Part shown: positions 5,065 to 10,970 of the stretch, in pieces
How positions within the stretch are numbered: position 1 is the first letter of the stretch
Layout of the letters: each line of letters opens with the position of its first letter
NCBI GenBank assembly: GCA_005878665.1
Contig: VBLR01000091.1
Coordinates: 1 to 11,740, forward strand
Source: Methanobacteriota archaeon
GTDB taxonomy: Archaea > Thermoplasmatota > Thermoplasmata > RBG-16-68-12
Direction: 5' to 3'
Length of the DNA: 11,740 bases
Notes under the pieces: model-generated
Seen by the model: the letters and a program-made list of their open reading frames with translations, nothing else
What the model was told of the DNA's origin: nothing
Database searches by the model: none
Made by a program: the position numbers and the translations under genes

Positions 5065-6219
5065 GTGAGGATTGCCCAGGTCTCGCCGTGGTTCTCCCCG
5101 CATCTGGGCGGCGTCGAGAGCCACGTGCGCTCTCTGTCCCGGGAACTCGCGGCCCGCGGACACGATGTGACCGTGGTGACATCACGCCATGACCCGTCCC
5201 TCCCCCCGGAGGAGAGCCTCGACGGGTTCCGGGTCGTCCGCGTGAAGCCGCGGCTCATCCTGATGCGCACCCCGATCACTCCGAAGATGCGCGCGGCCTT
5301 GCGCAGTCTTCCGGTCGATGTCGTCCACGCCCATTCTCCGCCACCCCTCGCTTCCCATTACGCCGGTGCGGTCGCCGGAGAACGGAGGATTCCCTACGTG
5401 GTCACGTACCATTGCGACGTCGACCTGCCGTCCGCCTGGGGGACCTTTGCCGAATCGGTGTACCGGCGGAGCCTCGGCGCGTCCACGCTCCGGAATGCAG
5501 ACCAGGTCGTCGTCACGACCCGGACCTATGGTGCGACGAGCCGCTCGGTGTGGCGCTACAACCCCGTCGTCGTCCCGAACGCGGTTGACCACCGCCGCTT
5601 CCGGCCGGACGTCGACGCCACCGCGGTCCGCGAACGCCTGAAGATCCCTCCCGGGGTGCCCGTCGTCCTCCTCGTCGGTCGGATCGTCCCTCACAAGGGG
5701 GTCGAGCACTTCATCGAGGCCGCGCGGTTCGTGCCGGACGCCCGGTTCCTGATCGCCGGCGAAGGCTCCCTGCTCGAACCGATGAAGCGCTTCGCCCATT
5801 CCATGGGCGTCGCCGACCGCGTTCGTTTTCTGGGACGCGTCTCGGACGAGAACCTCCCCAAAGTGTACGCGGCGTGCGACGTGTTCGTGCTCCCGAGCGT
5901 CTCCCGGCTCGAGGCGTTCGGGATCGTCGCGCTCGAGGCGATGGCGACCGCGAAACCGGTCATCGTCGCCGACATCCCGGGCGTCCGGGAGGTGATCGAG
6001 GACGGTCGGGAGGGGCTCCTCGCAGACCCCCTGAATGCGCGGGACCTCGCCGAGAAGATCCGACGGCTTCTCGCGGACCCCGAGGCGAGACGCGTGATGG
6101 GCGAGCGAGGCCGGGAAAAAGTCCTCGAATCGTTCGGCATCGAGCGCGTGACAGACCAAATCGAAGGCGTCTACCGGTCGGTCCTCGACGGCCGCAAAGG
6201 GACTACGTCACGACCTTGA
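5065..6219 (+). CDS. GT4-family glycosyltransferase
   Basis: A 384-residue GT-B fold glycosyltransferase. The N-terminal acceptor domain begins MRIAQVSPWFSPHLGGVESH, the typical GT4 opening with the GGVE loop. The C-terminal donor domain has LLVGRIVPHKG followed by the retaining-enzyme E-x7-E motif EAFGIVALE (283-291), then KPVIVADIPGVREVI. It transfers a sugar from a nucleotide donor to a lipid, protein or polysaccharide acceptor at the cytoplasmic face; no membrane segment is evident. The donor may be UDP-GlcNAc from the upstream genes, which is inference from the operon. Start GTG 5065 (MRIAQ) is preferred over GTG 5056 because GAGGTG lies 6 nt upstream and MRIAQVSP is the normal family start. 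It is 10 nt after glmU. The 3' end overlaps the convergent JAMM gene by 17 nt. Confidence 0.9.
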   Translation: MRIAQVSPWFSPHLGGVESHVRSLSRELAARGHDVTVVTSRHDPSLPPEESLDGFRVVRVKPRLILMRTPITPKMRAALRSLPVDVVHAHSPPPLASHYAGAVAGERRIPYVVTYHCDVDLPSAWGTFAESVYRRSLGASTLRNADQVVVTTRTYGATSRSVWRYNPVVVPNAVDHRRFRPDVDATAVRERLKIPPGVPVVLLVGRIVPHKGVEHFIEAARFVPDARFLIAGEGSLLEPMKRFAHSMGVADRVRFLGRVSDENLPKVYAACDVFVLPSVSRLEAFGIVALEAMATAKPVIVADIPGVREVIEDGREGLLADPLNARDLAEKIRRLLADPEARRVMGERGREKVLESFGIERVTDQIEGVYRSVLDGRKGTTSRP

Positions 6220-6577
6220 GCGAGGTCCGCTCCCCTTTGTTCGTCCACGCGGCCCACGAGTCTTCGGTGTACGGGTAACCGGTGATGAGGTGGATCCCAC
6301 CGAACTTGTTGAACAGCGCGCGGTCTTCGTCCGACGGTTCGTAGACGCCGCTCGGATGGGAGTGGACCGTGCCGACGACAGAGAAATCGGCGGGGAGCGT
6401 ATGGAGCTGGAAGATCGCGTGACGCTTGCCGCTGACGGTCCCCGGGACCAGGATGAGTTCCGTGATTGTGCCTTCCTCGGCCCGCAGGATTGCGCCGAAC
6501 TCGCGGGGATACATGTCGCGGGACGCCTCCAAGATCATCCGCAAGGTCTTGCGGGCGATCGCGGTGACGCGCTTCAT
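6203..6577 (-). CDS. JAMM/MPN+ domain metalloprotease (Mov34/PAD-1 family)
   Basis: 124 residues consisting almost only of one MPN+ domain. All zinc-site residues are visible: E26 in EFGAIL, H72 and H74 in HSHPSG (72-77), then S82 and D85 (PSDED). This is the full JAMM signature E...HxH-x7-S-x2-D, so it should be an active zinc isopeptidase. In archaea such enzymes can remove ubiquitin-like SAMP proteins from targets or process related sulphur-carrier proteins (for example HvJAMM1). The actual substrate here is unknown, and no SAMP or E1 gene lies in the window. The ATG at 6577 follows the nadK stop by 9 nt, and AGGA overlapping the stop region serves as SD. It is the last gene of the suhB-nadK operon. 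Confidence 0.88.
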   Translation of the reverse strand: MKRVTAIARKTLRMILEASRDMYPREFGAILRAEEGTITELILVPGTVSGKRHAIFQLHTLPADFSVVGTVHSHPSGVYEPSDEDRALFNKFGGIHLITGYPYTEDSWAAWTNKGERTSLKVVT

Positions 6578-6586
6578 TGGAGGTCC

Positions 6587-7393
6587 TCACTGCCGGGACA
6601 GCTTTTCCTCGATGCGTCGGTAGAAATCGTCCCGGAACCGGATGAACTTGGCGCGGCGCTCCGAGGCGGTCAAGACGACGTCTTCCGTCCCCTTCAGGGT
6701 CGACTCGTGCTGCCCGTCCATCACCAAGAGGCACTCTTTTGCTTTTCCCAGGCGGACGTGGACCTGTCCCGCGGCGGGGAACACGTGCGGTCGCGAGGCC
6801 GGCTTGAACGGTGCGATCGCCGTCACGATGATCGCTTCGACGTGCGGGTCCACGATTGGCCCGCCCGCGGACATCGAATAGGACGTGGAGCCGGTCGGGG
6901 TCGCGACTATCACGCCGTCCGCGCGGACCCGCTCCACCATCTCCTCGCCAAGTCGAATCTCGAAGTGGCGGATCTTCGCAACCTGAGCGGTGTGGACGAC
7001 CGCCTCGTTCGTGCAGTCGAACATCCGCTCGCCGTCCACGGTGACCTTGAGCCGCATTCGCTCTTCGACCTTGTAGTCCCCCCGCGCGATCCGATCCAGA
7101 TATTCGTCGACCTCTTCCGCGTAGACCTCTGCGAGGAAACCGAGCGACCCCGAGTTGATTCCGAGGACCTTCGCGTCGGAGAGTTGGAGGGCCCGCAGGA
7201 TCGTGCCATCTCCGCCAATCGCGAGGACTACGTCCGCCTTCATGTGGGCCAGCGGCATCCCGCTGCGGCCGAAGACGCGGGCGAGATCCGACTCGAGGAT
7301 GACTTCGTGAGCGGGTTCGAGCCGCCCCACGACGTGCTTCGCAGAATCCAACGCGCTCGGGATGTGCGGATTCGCGGTGATGCCGATCTTCAC
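6587..7393 (-). CDS. nadK: NAD(+) kinase
   Basis: 268 residues, usual length for NAD kinase. It phosphorylates NAD to NADP using ATP or polyphosphate in the cytoplasm. Motifs: GGDGT (60-64, with catalytic Asp62) in LAIGGDGTILRAL; NSGSLGFLAE (80-89); NE at 129-130; and the glycine-rich ATPTGSTSYSMSAGGP (164-179). The start is GTG at 7393-7391, giving MKIGITANPH, a standard N-terminus; GGAGG lies 7 nt upstream. The GTG overlaps the stop of the preceding phosphatase gene (GTGA), so the two are translationally coupled. In Methanocaldococcus the two activities are fused in one protein (MJ0917); here they are separate but adjacent. Confidence 0.93.
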   Translation of the reverse strand: MKIGITANPHIPSALDSAKHVVGRLEPAHEVILESDLARVFGRSGMPLAHMKADVVLAIGGDGTILRALQLSDAKVLGINSGSLGFLAEVYAEEVDEYLDRIARGDYKVEERMRLKVTVDGERMFDCTNEAVVHTAQVAKIRHFEIRLGEEMVERVRADGVIVATPTGSTSYSMSAGGPIVDPHVEAIIVTAIAPFKPASRPHVFPAAGQVHVRLGKAKECLLVMDGQHESTLKGTEDVVLTASERRAKFIRFRDDFYRRIEEKLSRQ

Positions 7394-8157
7394 CGGATCG
7401 CCTCCCACGCCTGGCGATCCCCGATCGCGACGAGATCCGTCCTCGCCTTCGACTCGAGGGGGAGGTCGAGATCTCGCCCGTTCAGGTCGAGGACGAGCCC
7501 TCCGGCTTCCCGCACGATCAACATGCCCGCAGCGATGTCGACCGCGCGGAGCTTGCTGTCGACGACCGCGCTGTGCATGTAATACAGATCCGCCGCGCCG
7601 CGGGCCACCAGGCACAGGTCCAACGAGGCCGCACCGAGGCTCCGCACTCGCCGCGCGAGGCGTGCGACGCGTTCGGCGTCCGGGTGAGCGTTGCTTCCAA
7701 GGTAAACGGTGAAGAGAAGGTCTTTCGGGTCATATGGATGAACGTGAATCGGTCGGCCATTGAGCTTCGCGCCGTCTCCCTTGGCAGCGTAGTACGTCGC
7801 ACCTGAGACGAGGTCCCGCACGAGCCCCTCTTCGATGTCCGCGAGGTGGGATCGGCCAATCGCGATCGAGACCGAATATGCCGGTACCCCCCGGAGCGCG
7901 TTATGGGTCCCGTCGATCGGATCGAGGACGATGGTCTGGTCGCCGCCCCGATCGATGAACCCGGCCTCTTCGCTCAGGACGTTCAGGCGGGCGTCCTCGT
8001 AATCGAGGACCCGAAGCACCGCGGCCTCCGCCACCCGGTCGATCCGCGCGCTGGGTGCTCCGTCGGCGCCGCGTCCCAAGACCTCAGCGGGATCTTCGAC
8101 GAGCTCCGCGACCGCATGCTGGACGGCCTCCGCGAGCTCGAGCAAAAGCTCCTTCAC
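7390..8157 (-). CDS. suhB: Inositol monophosphatase / FBPase-family phosphatase (possible NADP phosphatase)
   Basis: 255 residues, normal for the archaeal IMPase/FBPase family. The Mg-dependent motifs are E63-E64 (LSEEAG), DPIDGT (79-84) and VDIAAG (206-211, with Asp207). The family dephosphorylates inositol phosphate, fructose-1,6-bisphosphate or NADP; the sequence alone does not say which. The overlap with NAD kinase makes an NADP phosphatase role attractive, as in the fused MJ0917 protein. I place the start at GTG 8157-8155 (MKELLLELAEA). The frame stays open far upstream, but the TATA element at 8180-8188 is 27 nt before this codon, so a longer start would lie outside the transcript. SD is weak, consistent with a leaderless or nearly leaderless mRNA. 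Confidence 0.87.
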   Translation of the reverse strand: MKELLLELAEAVQHAVAELVEDPAEVLGRGADGAPSARIDRVAEAAVLRVLDYEDARLNVLSEEAGFIDRGGDQTIVLDPIDGTHNALRGVPAYSVSIAIGRSHLADIEEGLVRDLVSGATYYAAKGDGAKLNGRPIHVHPYDPKDLLFTVYLGSNAHPDAERVARLARRVRSLGAASLDLCLVARGAADLYYMHSAVVDSKLRAVDIAAGMLIVREAGGLVLDLNGRDLDLPLESKARTDLVAIGDRQAWEAIR

Positions 8158-8179
8158 GGGCCGACCTACCCTCTTTCTT

Positions 8180-8188
8180 GATATAGAA
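8180..8188 (-). promoter_or_regulatory. TATA box of the suhB-nadK-JAMM operon
   Basis: The minus strand reads TTCTATATC. Its centre near 8184 is 27 nt from the GTG start at 8157, so transcription should begin at or next to the start codon. This supports both the chosen start and leaderless translation. Confidence 0.55.
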
Positions 8189-8206
8189 TTATTGGAGCGG
8201 TTCCTC

Positions 8207-8229
8207 CCGGGCCGGCGAATGCCGGGCCG
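8207..8229. repeat. Paired CCGGGCCG repeats with hairpin, between divergent promoters
   Basis: CCGGGCCG occurs at 8207-8214 and again at 8222-8229, 15 nt apart. CCGGC (8212-8216) and GCCGG (8221-8225) around GAAT could form a small hairpin. The element lies upstream of the thermosome TATA box and upstream of the suhB TATA box, so it could be a shared binding site. Short GC-rich repeats can also be chance. Confidence 0.25.
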
Positions 8230-8248
8230 TCTAGGGTCCGTCGCTATG

Positions 8249-8257
8249 CTTATATAG
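8249..8257 (+). promoter_or_regulatory. TATA box of the thermosome gene
   Basis: CTTATATAG is a strong archaeal TATA box, centred about 8253. It predicts a transcript start near 8279-8281 and a leader of about 28 nt before the ATG at 8308. Confidence 0.75.
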
Positions 8258-8259
8258 AA

Positions 8260-8278
8260 GTCCCAACATAGGCGGGAC
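8260..8278. promoter_or_regulatory. Inverted repeat GTCCC-N9-GGGAC, possible heat-shock operator
   Basis: GTCCC (8260-8264) and GGGAC (8274-8278) lie directly between the TATA box and the predicted transcript start. A protein bound here would block RNA polymerase, the usual mode of archaeal repressors such as Phr or HSR1. The sequence does not match the binding sites I know for those regulators. Confidence 0.35.
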
Positions 8279-8279
8279 G

Positions 8280-8298
8280 TCCGAATCCGATATTCGGA
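8280..8298 (+). promoter_or_regulatory. Candidate 5'-terminal hairpin sequestering the thermosome ribosome-binding site
   Basis: TCCGAAT (8280-8286) pairs perfectly with ATTCGGA (8292-8298), leaving a 5-nt loop. The last three bases of the second arm are the GGA of the SD GGAGG (8296-8300), which is 7 nt before ATG 8308. The predicted transcript start is at about 8280, so the hairpin would form at the extreme 5' end. This is what a simple RNA thermometer would look like. The same bases could instead be a DNA operator. Confidence 0.45.
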
Positions 8299-8307
8299 GG
8301 AACTTAC

Positions 8308-9963
8308 ATGATGCCAGCAGGTACGCCGATTCTGGTCCTGAAGGAAGGGACGCGCCGCGAGCGCGGCAAGGGAGCGCAGTTCAACAACATCGCGGCCGCG
8401 AAGGCGGTTGCGGATGCGGTTCGCTCGACCTTGGGCCCCCGCGGAATGGATAAGATGCTTGTGGACAGCCTCGGAGACGTCGTCATCACGAACGACGGCG
8501 TCACGATCCTCAAGGAGATCGACATTGAACACCCCGCGGCGAAGATGCTCGTCGAGGTCGCGAAGACCCAGGACGAGGAAGCCGGCGACGGCACGACGAC
8601 CGCCGTCATCTTGGCCGGGGAGCTGCTCAAGAAGGCCGAGGACCTGATCGACCAGAACATCCACCCGACCGTGATCGCGGCGGGGTATCGCCAGGCCGCG
8701 GACAAGGCCCACGAGGTTCTCGAGAGGGTCGCGGCGAAGATTTCGATCAAGGAAGTCGACACTCTGAAGAAGGTCGGGATGACCTCGATGTCGTCCAAGT
8801 CCGCAAGCGGCCATAAGGAACTCTTGGCGGACATCGCCGTGAAGGCGGTGACGACGGTCGCGGAGCAACGTGCCGACGGATCGTACTTCGTCGACGATGA
8901 CAACATCCAGATCGTCAAGAAGCAGGGCGGTTCAATCGCGGACACGCAACTGGTCGACGGCATCATCGTCGACAAGGAGCGCGTGCACCCCGGGATGCCC
9001 AGCGAGGTGAAGGATGCAAAGATCGCTCTTGTCGATGCAGCCCTCGAGGTCAAGAAGACCGAGATCGACGCGAAGATCGAGATCACGGACCCGACCCAAC
9101 TCCAAGCCTTCCTGAACGAGGAAGAGGCGATGCTGAAGCGCATGGTCGAGATCGTGAGGAAGAGCGGCGCCAACGTGATCTTCTGCCAGAAGGGGATCGA
9201 CGACCTCGCCCAGCACTACCTCGCGAAGGCGGAGGTCTACGCGGTGCGCCGGGTCAAGAAGTCGGACATGGAGAAGCTCGCCAAGGCCACCGGCGGCAAG
9301 GTCGTCACGAAGCTCGACGAGCTGTCGAAGGACGATCTCGGCTTCGCGAAGCTCGTGTACGAGAAGAAGATCGGCGATGACGAGATGACGTTCGTGACGG
9401 GCTGCAAGAACCCGAAGGCGGTCTCGATCCTCCTGCGCGGGGGCACCGAGCATGTGGTCGATGAGCTCGAGCGGTCCCTCGAGGACGCGACGAGCGTCGT
9501 CGCGGTCGCGATTGAGGACGGCAAGGTCATCACCGGCGGCGGTTCGAGTGCGATGGAGATTGCCCTGGCCTTGCGCGACTTCGCGTCGACTGTCGGCGGG
9601 CGCGAGCAGATCGCCATCGAAGCGTTCGCGGACGCCGTCGAGGTCATCCCACGGACCCTCGCGGAGAACGCGGGTCTCGACCCGATCGACATCCTGATCG
9701 AGCTGCGCCAGCAACACAAGAAGGGGAACAAGGCGGCGGGGATCAACGTGTTCAGCGGCAAAGTCACCGACATGAAGAAGGAGAACGTGATCGAGCCGAT
9801 TCGGGTCGGGAGCCAGGCCATTTCCTCGGCGACGGACGCGGCGGTCATGGTGCTTCGGATCGACGACGTCATCGCAGCCAGGTCTGGCGGGGGCGGAGGC
9901 GGCCCGGGAGCCGGCAAGGGCGGCGAAGGCGGCGAAGGCGGGAGCGACGGCGAGGAGTTCTGA
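8308..9963 (+). CDS. thsA: Thermosome subunit (group II chaperonin)
   Basis: A 551-residue archaeal chaperonin subunit, standard length, forming the double-ring ATP-driven folding cage in the cytosol. Landmarks: STLGPRGMDKM (40-50); NDGVTIL (62-68); ATP-site GDGTTT (93-98); the apical domain from about 210 to 370; and ITGGGSSAMEIAL (about 409-421) in the returning equatorial domain. The tail from about 527 is low-complexity Gly with Gly-Gly-Glu repeats ending DGEEF; chaperonin tails point into the cavity. GGAGG lies 7 nt before ATG 8308; a second ATG follows at once but is worse placed. It has its own TATA box and heads the hsp20-grpE-dnaK cluster. Most archaea have two or more subunits, and only one is visible here. 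Confidence 0.97.
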   Translation: MMPAGTPILVLKEGTRRERGKGAQFNNIAAAKAVADAVRSTLGPRGMDKMLVDSLGDVVITNDGVTILKEIDIEHPAAKMLVEVAKTQDEEAGDGTTTAVILAGELLKKAEDLIDQNIHPTVIAAGYRQAADKAHEVLERVAAKISIKEVDTLKKVGMTSMSSKSASGHKELLADIAVKAVTTVAEQRADGSYFVDDDNIQIVKKQGGSIADTQLVDGIIVDKERVHPGMPSEVKDAKIALVDAALEVKKTEIDAKIEITDPTQLQAFLNEEEAMLKRMVEIVRKSGANVIFCQKGIDDLAQHYLAKAEVYAVRRVKKSDMEKLAKATGGKVVTKLDELSKDDLGFAKLVYEKKIGDDEMTFVTGCKNPKAVSILLRGGTEHVVDELERSLEDATSVVAVAIEDGKVITGGGSSAMEIALALRDFASTVGGREQIAIEAFADAVEVIPRTLAENAGLDPIDILIELRQQHKKGNKAAGINVFSGKVTDMKKENVIEPIRVGSQAISSATDAAVMVLRIDDVIAARSGGGGGGPGAGKGGEGGEGGSDGEEF

Positions 9964-9989
9964 GGGGCCCCTTCCGGGGGCCCCGGAGG
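9964..9989 (+). promoter_or_regulatory. Intercistronic hairpin(s) between thermosome and hsp20
   Basis: Right after the thermosome stop, GGGGCCCC (9964-9971) and GGGGCCCC (9977-9984) make an 8-bp stem with a 5-nt loop, leaving the hsp20 SD GGAGG (9985-9989) free. An alternative stem pairs 9970-9977 (one bulged T at 9973) with 9983-9989, which buries that SD. The two cannot coexist. There is no T-run, so it does not look like a normal archaeal terminator; read-through or mRNA processing is more likely. Confidence 0.45.
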
Positions 9990-9994
9990 TCCCC

Positions 9995-10432
9995 ATGGTC
10001 TCGGAACCGTCTGGCGAGGGGGAGGGTCCCTCCCCCGACGCCATCGACCGCATGGTCCGGCGTCTCGGCGCTCACCGGAGTCTTCCCGCGGTTGGCGAGA
10101 GGGGCCCACGCGCATTGGGGCCTCCCTCGCCTATTGCCGACGAAAGTCGTCTGACTCGTGAGCCCATCTCGGAAGTCGTCGTCGACCCCTCTTCGATCTA
10201 CGTCACCCTCGAGCTCCGGGGCGCATCCCGCGAGACCTTGGAAGTCACCACGACCCAGAACCGGCTCACGGTCCATGCGCTGGACGCGGACGGACGGGTG
10301 TTCCATCGCGAGATCGACCTGCCCGAGCCGGTCGAGCCGGACGCCGCCAATGTCACGTACCGGAACGGCGTCCTCGACGTGACCCTCCGTCGGGTCCAGG
10401 CCCATCGCATCCGATTCAAGAGAGGTACCTGA
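9995..10432 (+). CDS. Small heat-shock protein-like (Hsp20/alpha-crystallin domain)
   Basis: 145 residues. The N-terminal 55 residues are Gly/Pro/Arg-rich and probably disordered. Residues about 57-134 form an alpha-crystallin-type beta-sandwich: SIYVTLELRG, LEVTTTQNRLTVHA, REIDLP, then VTYRNGVLDVTLRRV, matching the family's conserved A-x-x-x-NGVL-x-V region. A clear C-terminal I-x-I oligomerisation motif is missing (only HRIRF near the end), so it may assemble differently or be a CS-domain-like co-chaperone. Expected role: ATP-independent holding of unfolding proteins, passing them to thermosome or DnaK. ATG 9995 has GGAGG 5 nt upstream. It lies 31 nt after the thermosome and 1 nt before grpE, so cotranscription is likely. 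Confidence 0.8.
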   Translation: MVSEPSGEGEGPSPDAIDRMVRRLGAHRSLPAVGERGPRALGPPSPIADESRLTREPISEVVVDPSSIYVTLELRGASRETLEVTTTQNRLTVHALDADGRVFHREIDLPEPVEPDAANVTYRNGVLDVTLRRVQAHRIRFKRGT

Positions 10433-10433
10433 G

Positions 10434-10970
10434 ATGAACGAGAAATCTCCCGCGTTGCAGGACGAAGATGAGGCGCAGGACGCCACCGTTCGTGAATCGA
10501 ACGAGGGCGCGCCGCGGGACGAACTCGCGGACCTTCGCCGCCAAAACGAGGAACTGCTGACGAAGTTGAAGTATCTCCAGGCGGAGTTCGAGAATTACCG
10601 CAAGCGGGTCGACCGGGACGCCGCGACGGTCGTGAAGTTCGCGCACGAGCTCCTTCTGTCGCGCCTCTTGCCCGTCGTCGACGAAATGGACGCCGCGGTC
10701 GCGGCGCTCGAGGGCAAGTCCGCGGAAGGCGTCCAAATGGTCCGGGACAACCTAGCAAAAATCCTGCAGGAGGCCGGCCTCCAGGAGATTCCCGCCGCGG
10801 GGCGGGCCTTCGACCCGTACGAGATGGATTGCATCGAGCGGGTGCCCGATGCCGAGATAAAAGACGGCATGGTGAAGGCGGTCGTTCGGAAGGGCTACCG
10901 TCTCCACGATCGCGTCTTGCGTCCCGCTCAAGTCATTGTCGTCAAGAACGGAGGTGCAACAGATGGCTAA
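10434..10970 (+). CDS. grpE: GrpE, nucleotide exchange factor of DnaK
   Basis: 178 residues, normal length. An acidic disordered N-terminus (1-27) is followed by the long coiled-coil helix (about 28-75, containing LQAEFENYRKRVDRD), a helical bundle (to about 115) and the C-terminal beta-wing (about 118-172) with FDPYEMDCIERVPD and the diagnostic VRKGYRLHDRVLRPAQVIVVK. GrpE dimers release ADP from DnaK. ATG 10434 has AGAGGT 7 nt upstream and follows the hsp20 stop by 1 nt. Its stop lies inside dnaK: the reading frames overlap by 8 nt, so the two proteins should be made in a coupled way. Confidence 0.95.
   Translation: MNEKSPALQDEDEAQDATVRESNEGAPRDELADLRRQNEELLTKLKYLQAEFENYRKRVDRDAATVVKFAHELLLSRLLPVVDEMDAAVAALEGKSAEGVQMVRDNLAKILQEAGLQEIPAAGRAFDPYEMDCIERVPDAEIKDGMVKAVVRKGYRLHDRVLRPAQVIVVKNGGATDG

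Noticed and set aside
3594..5279. 561-codon open frame on the minus strand opposite glmM/glmU
   Set aside because: It mirrors codon bias in GC-rich coding DNA; both genes on the plus strand have full sets of motifs, and this frame has none.
6290..7582. 430-codon plus-strand ORF opposite the JAMM and nadK genes
   Set aside because: Antisense shadow: strongly charged, no recognisable domain, and the opposite strand carries complete NAD kinase and JAMM motifs.
8158..8868. Long upstream open extension of the suhB frame
   Set aside because: It would run through the thermosome gene and both promoters; the conserved domain begins at 8157 and the TATA box fits that start.
9880..9955. Repeated GGC/GAA units at the end of the thermosome gene as a possible tandem-repeat locus
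   Set aside because: They encode the normal Gly/Glu-rich chaperonin tail, so protein function explains the repeat.
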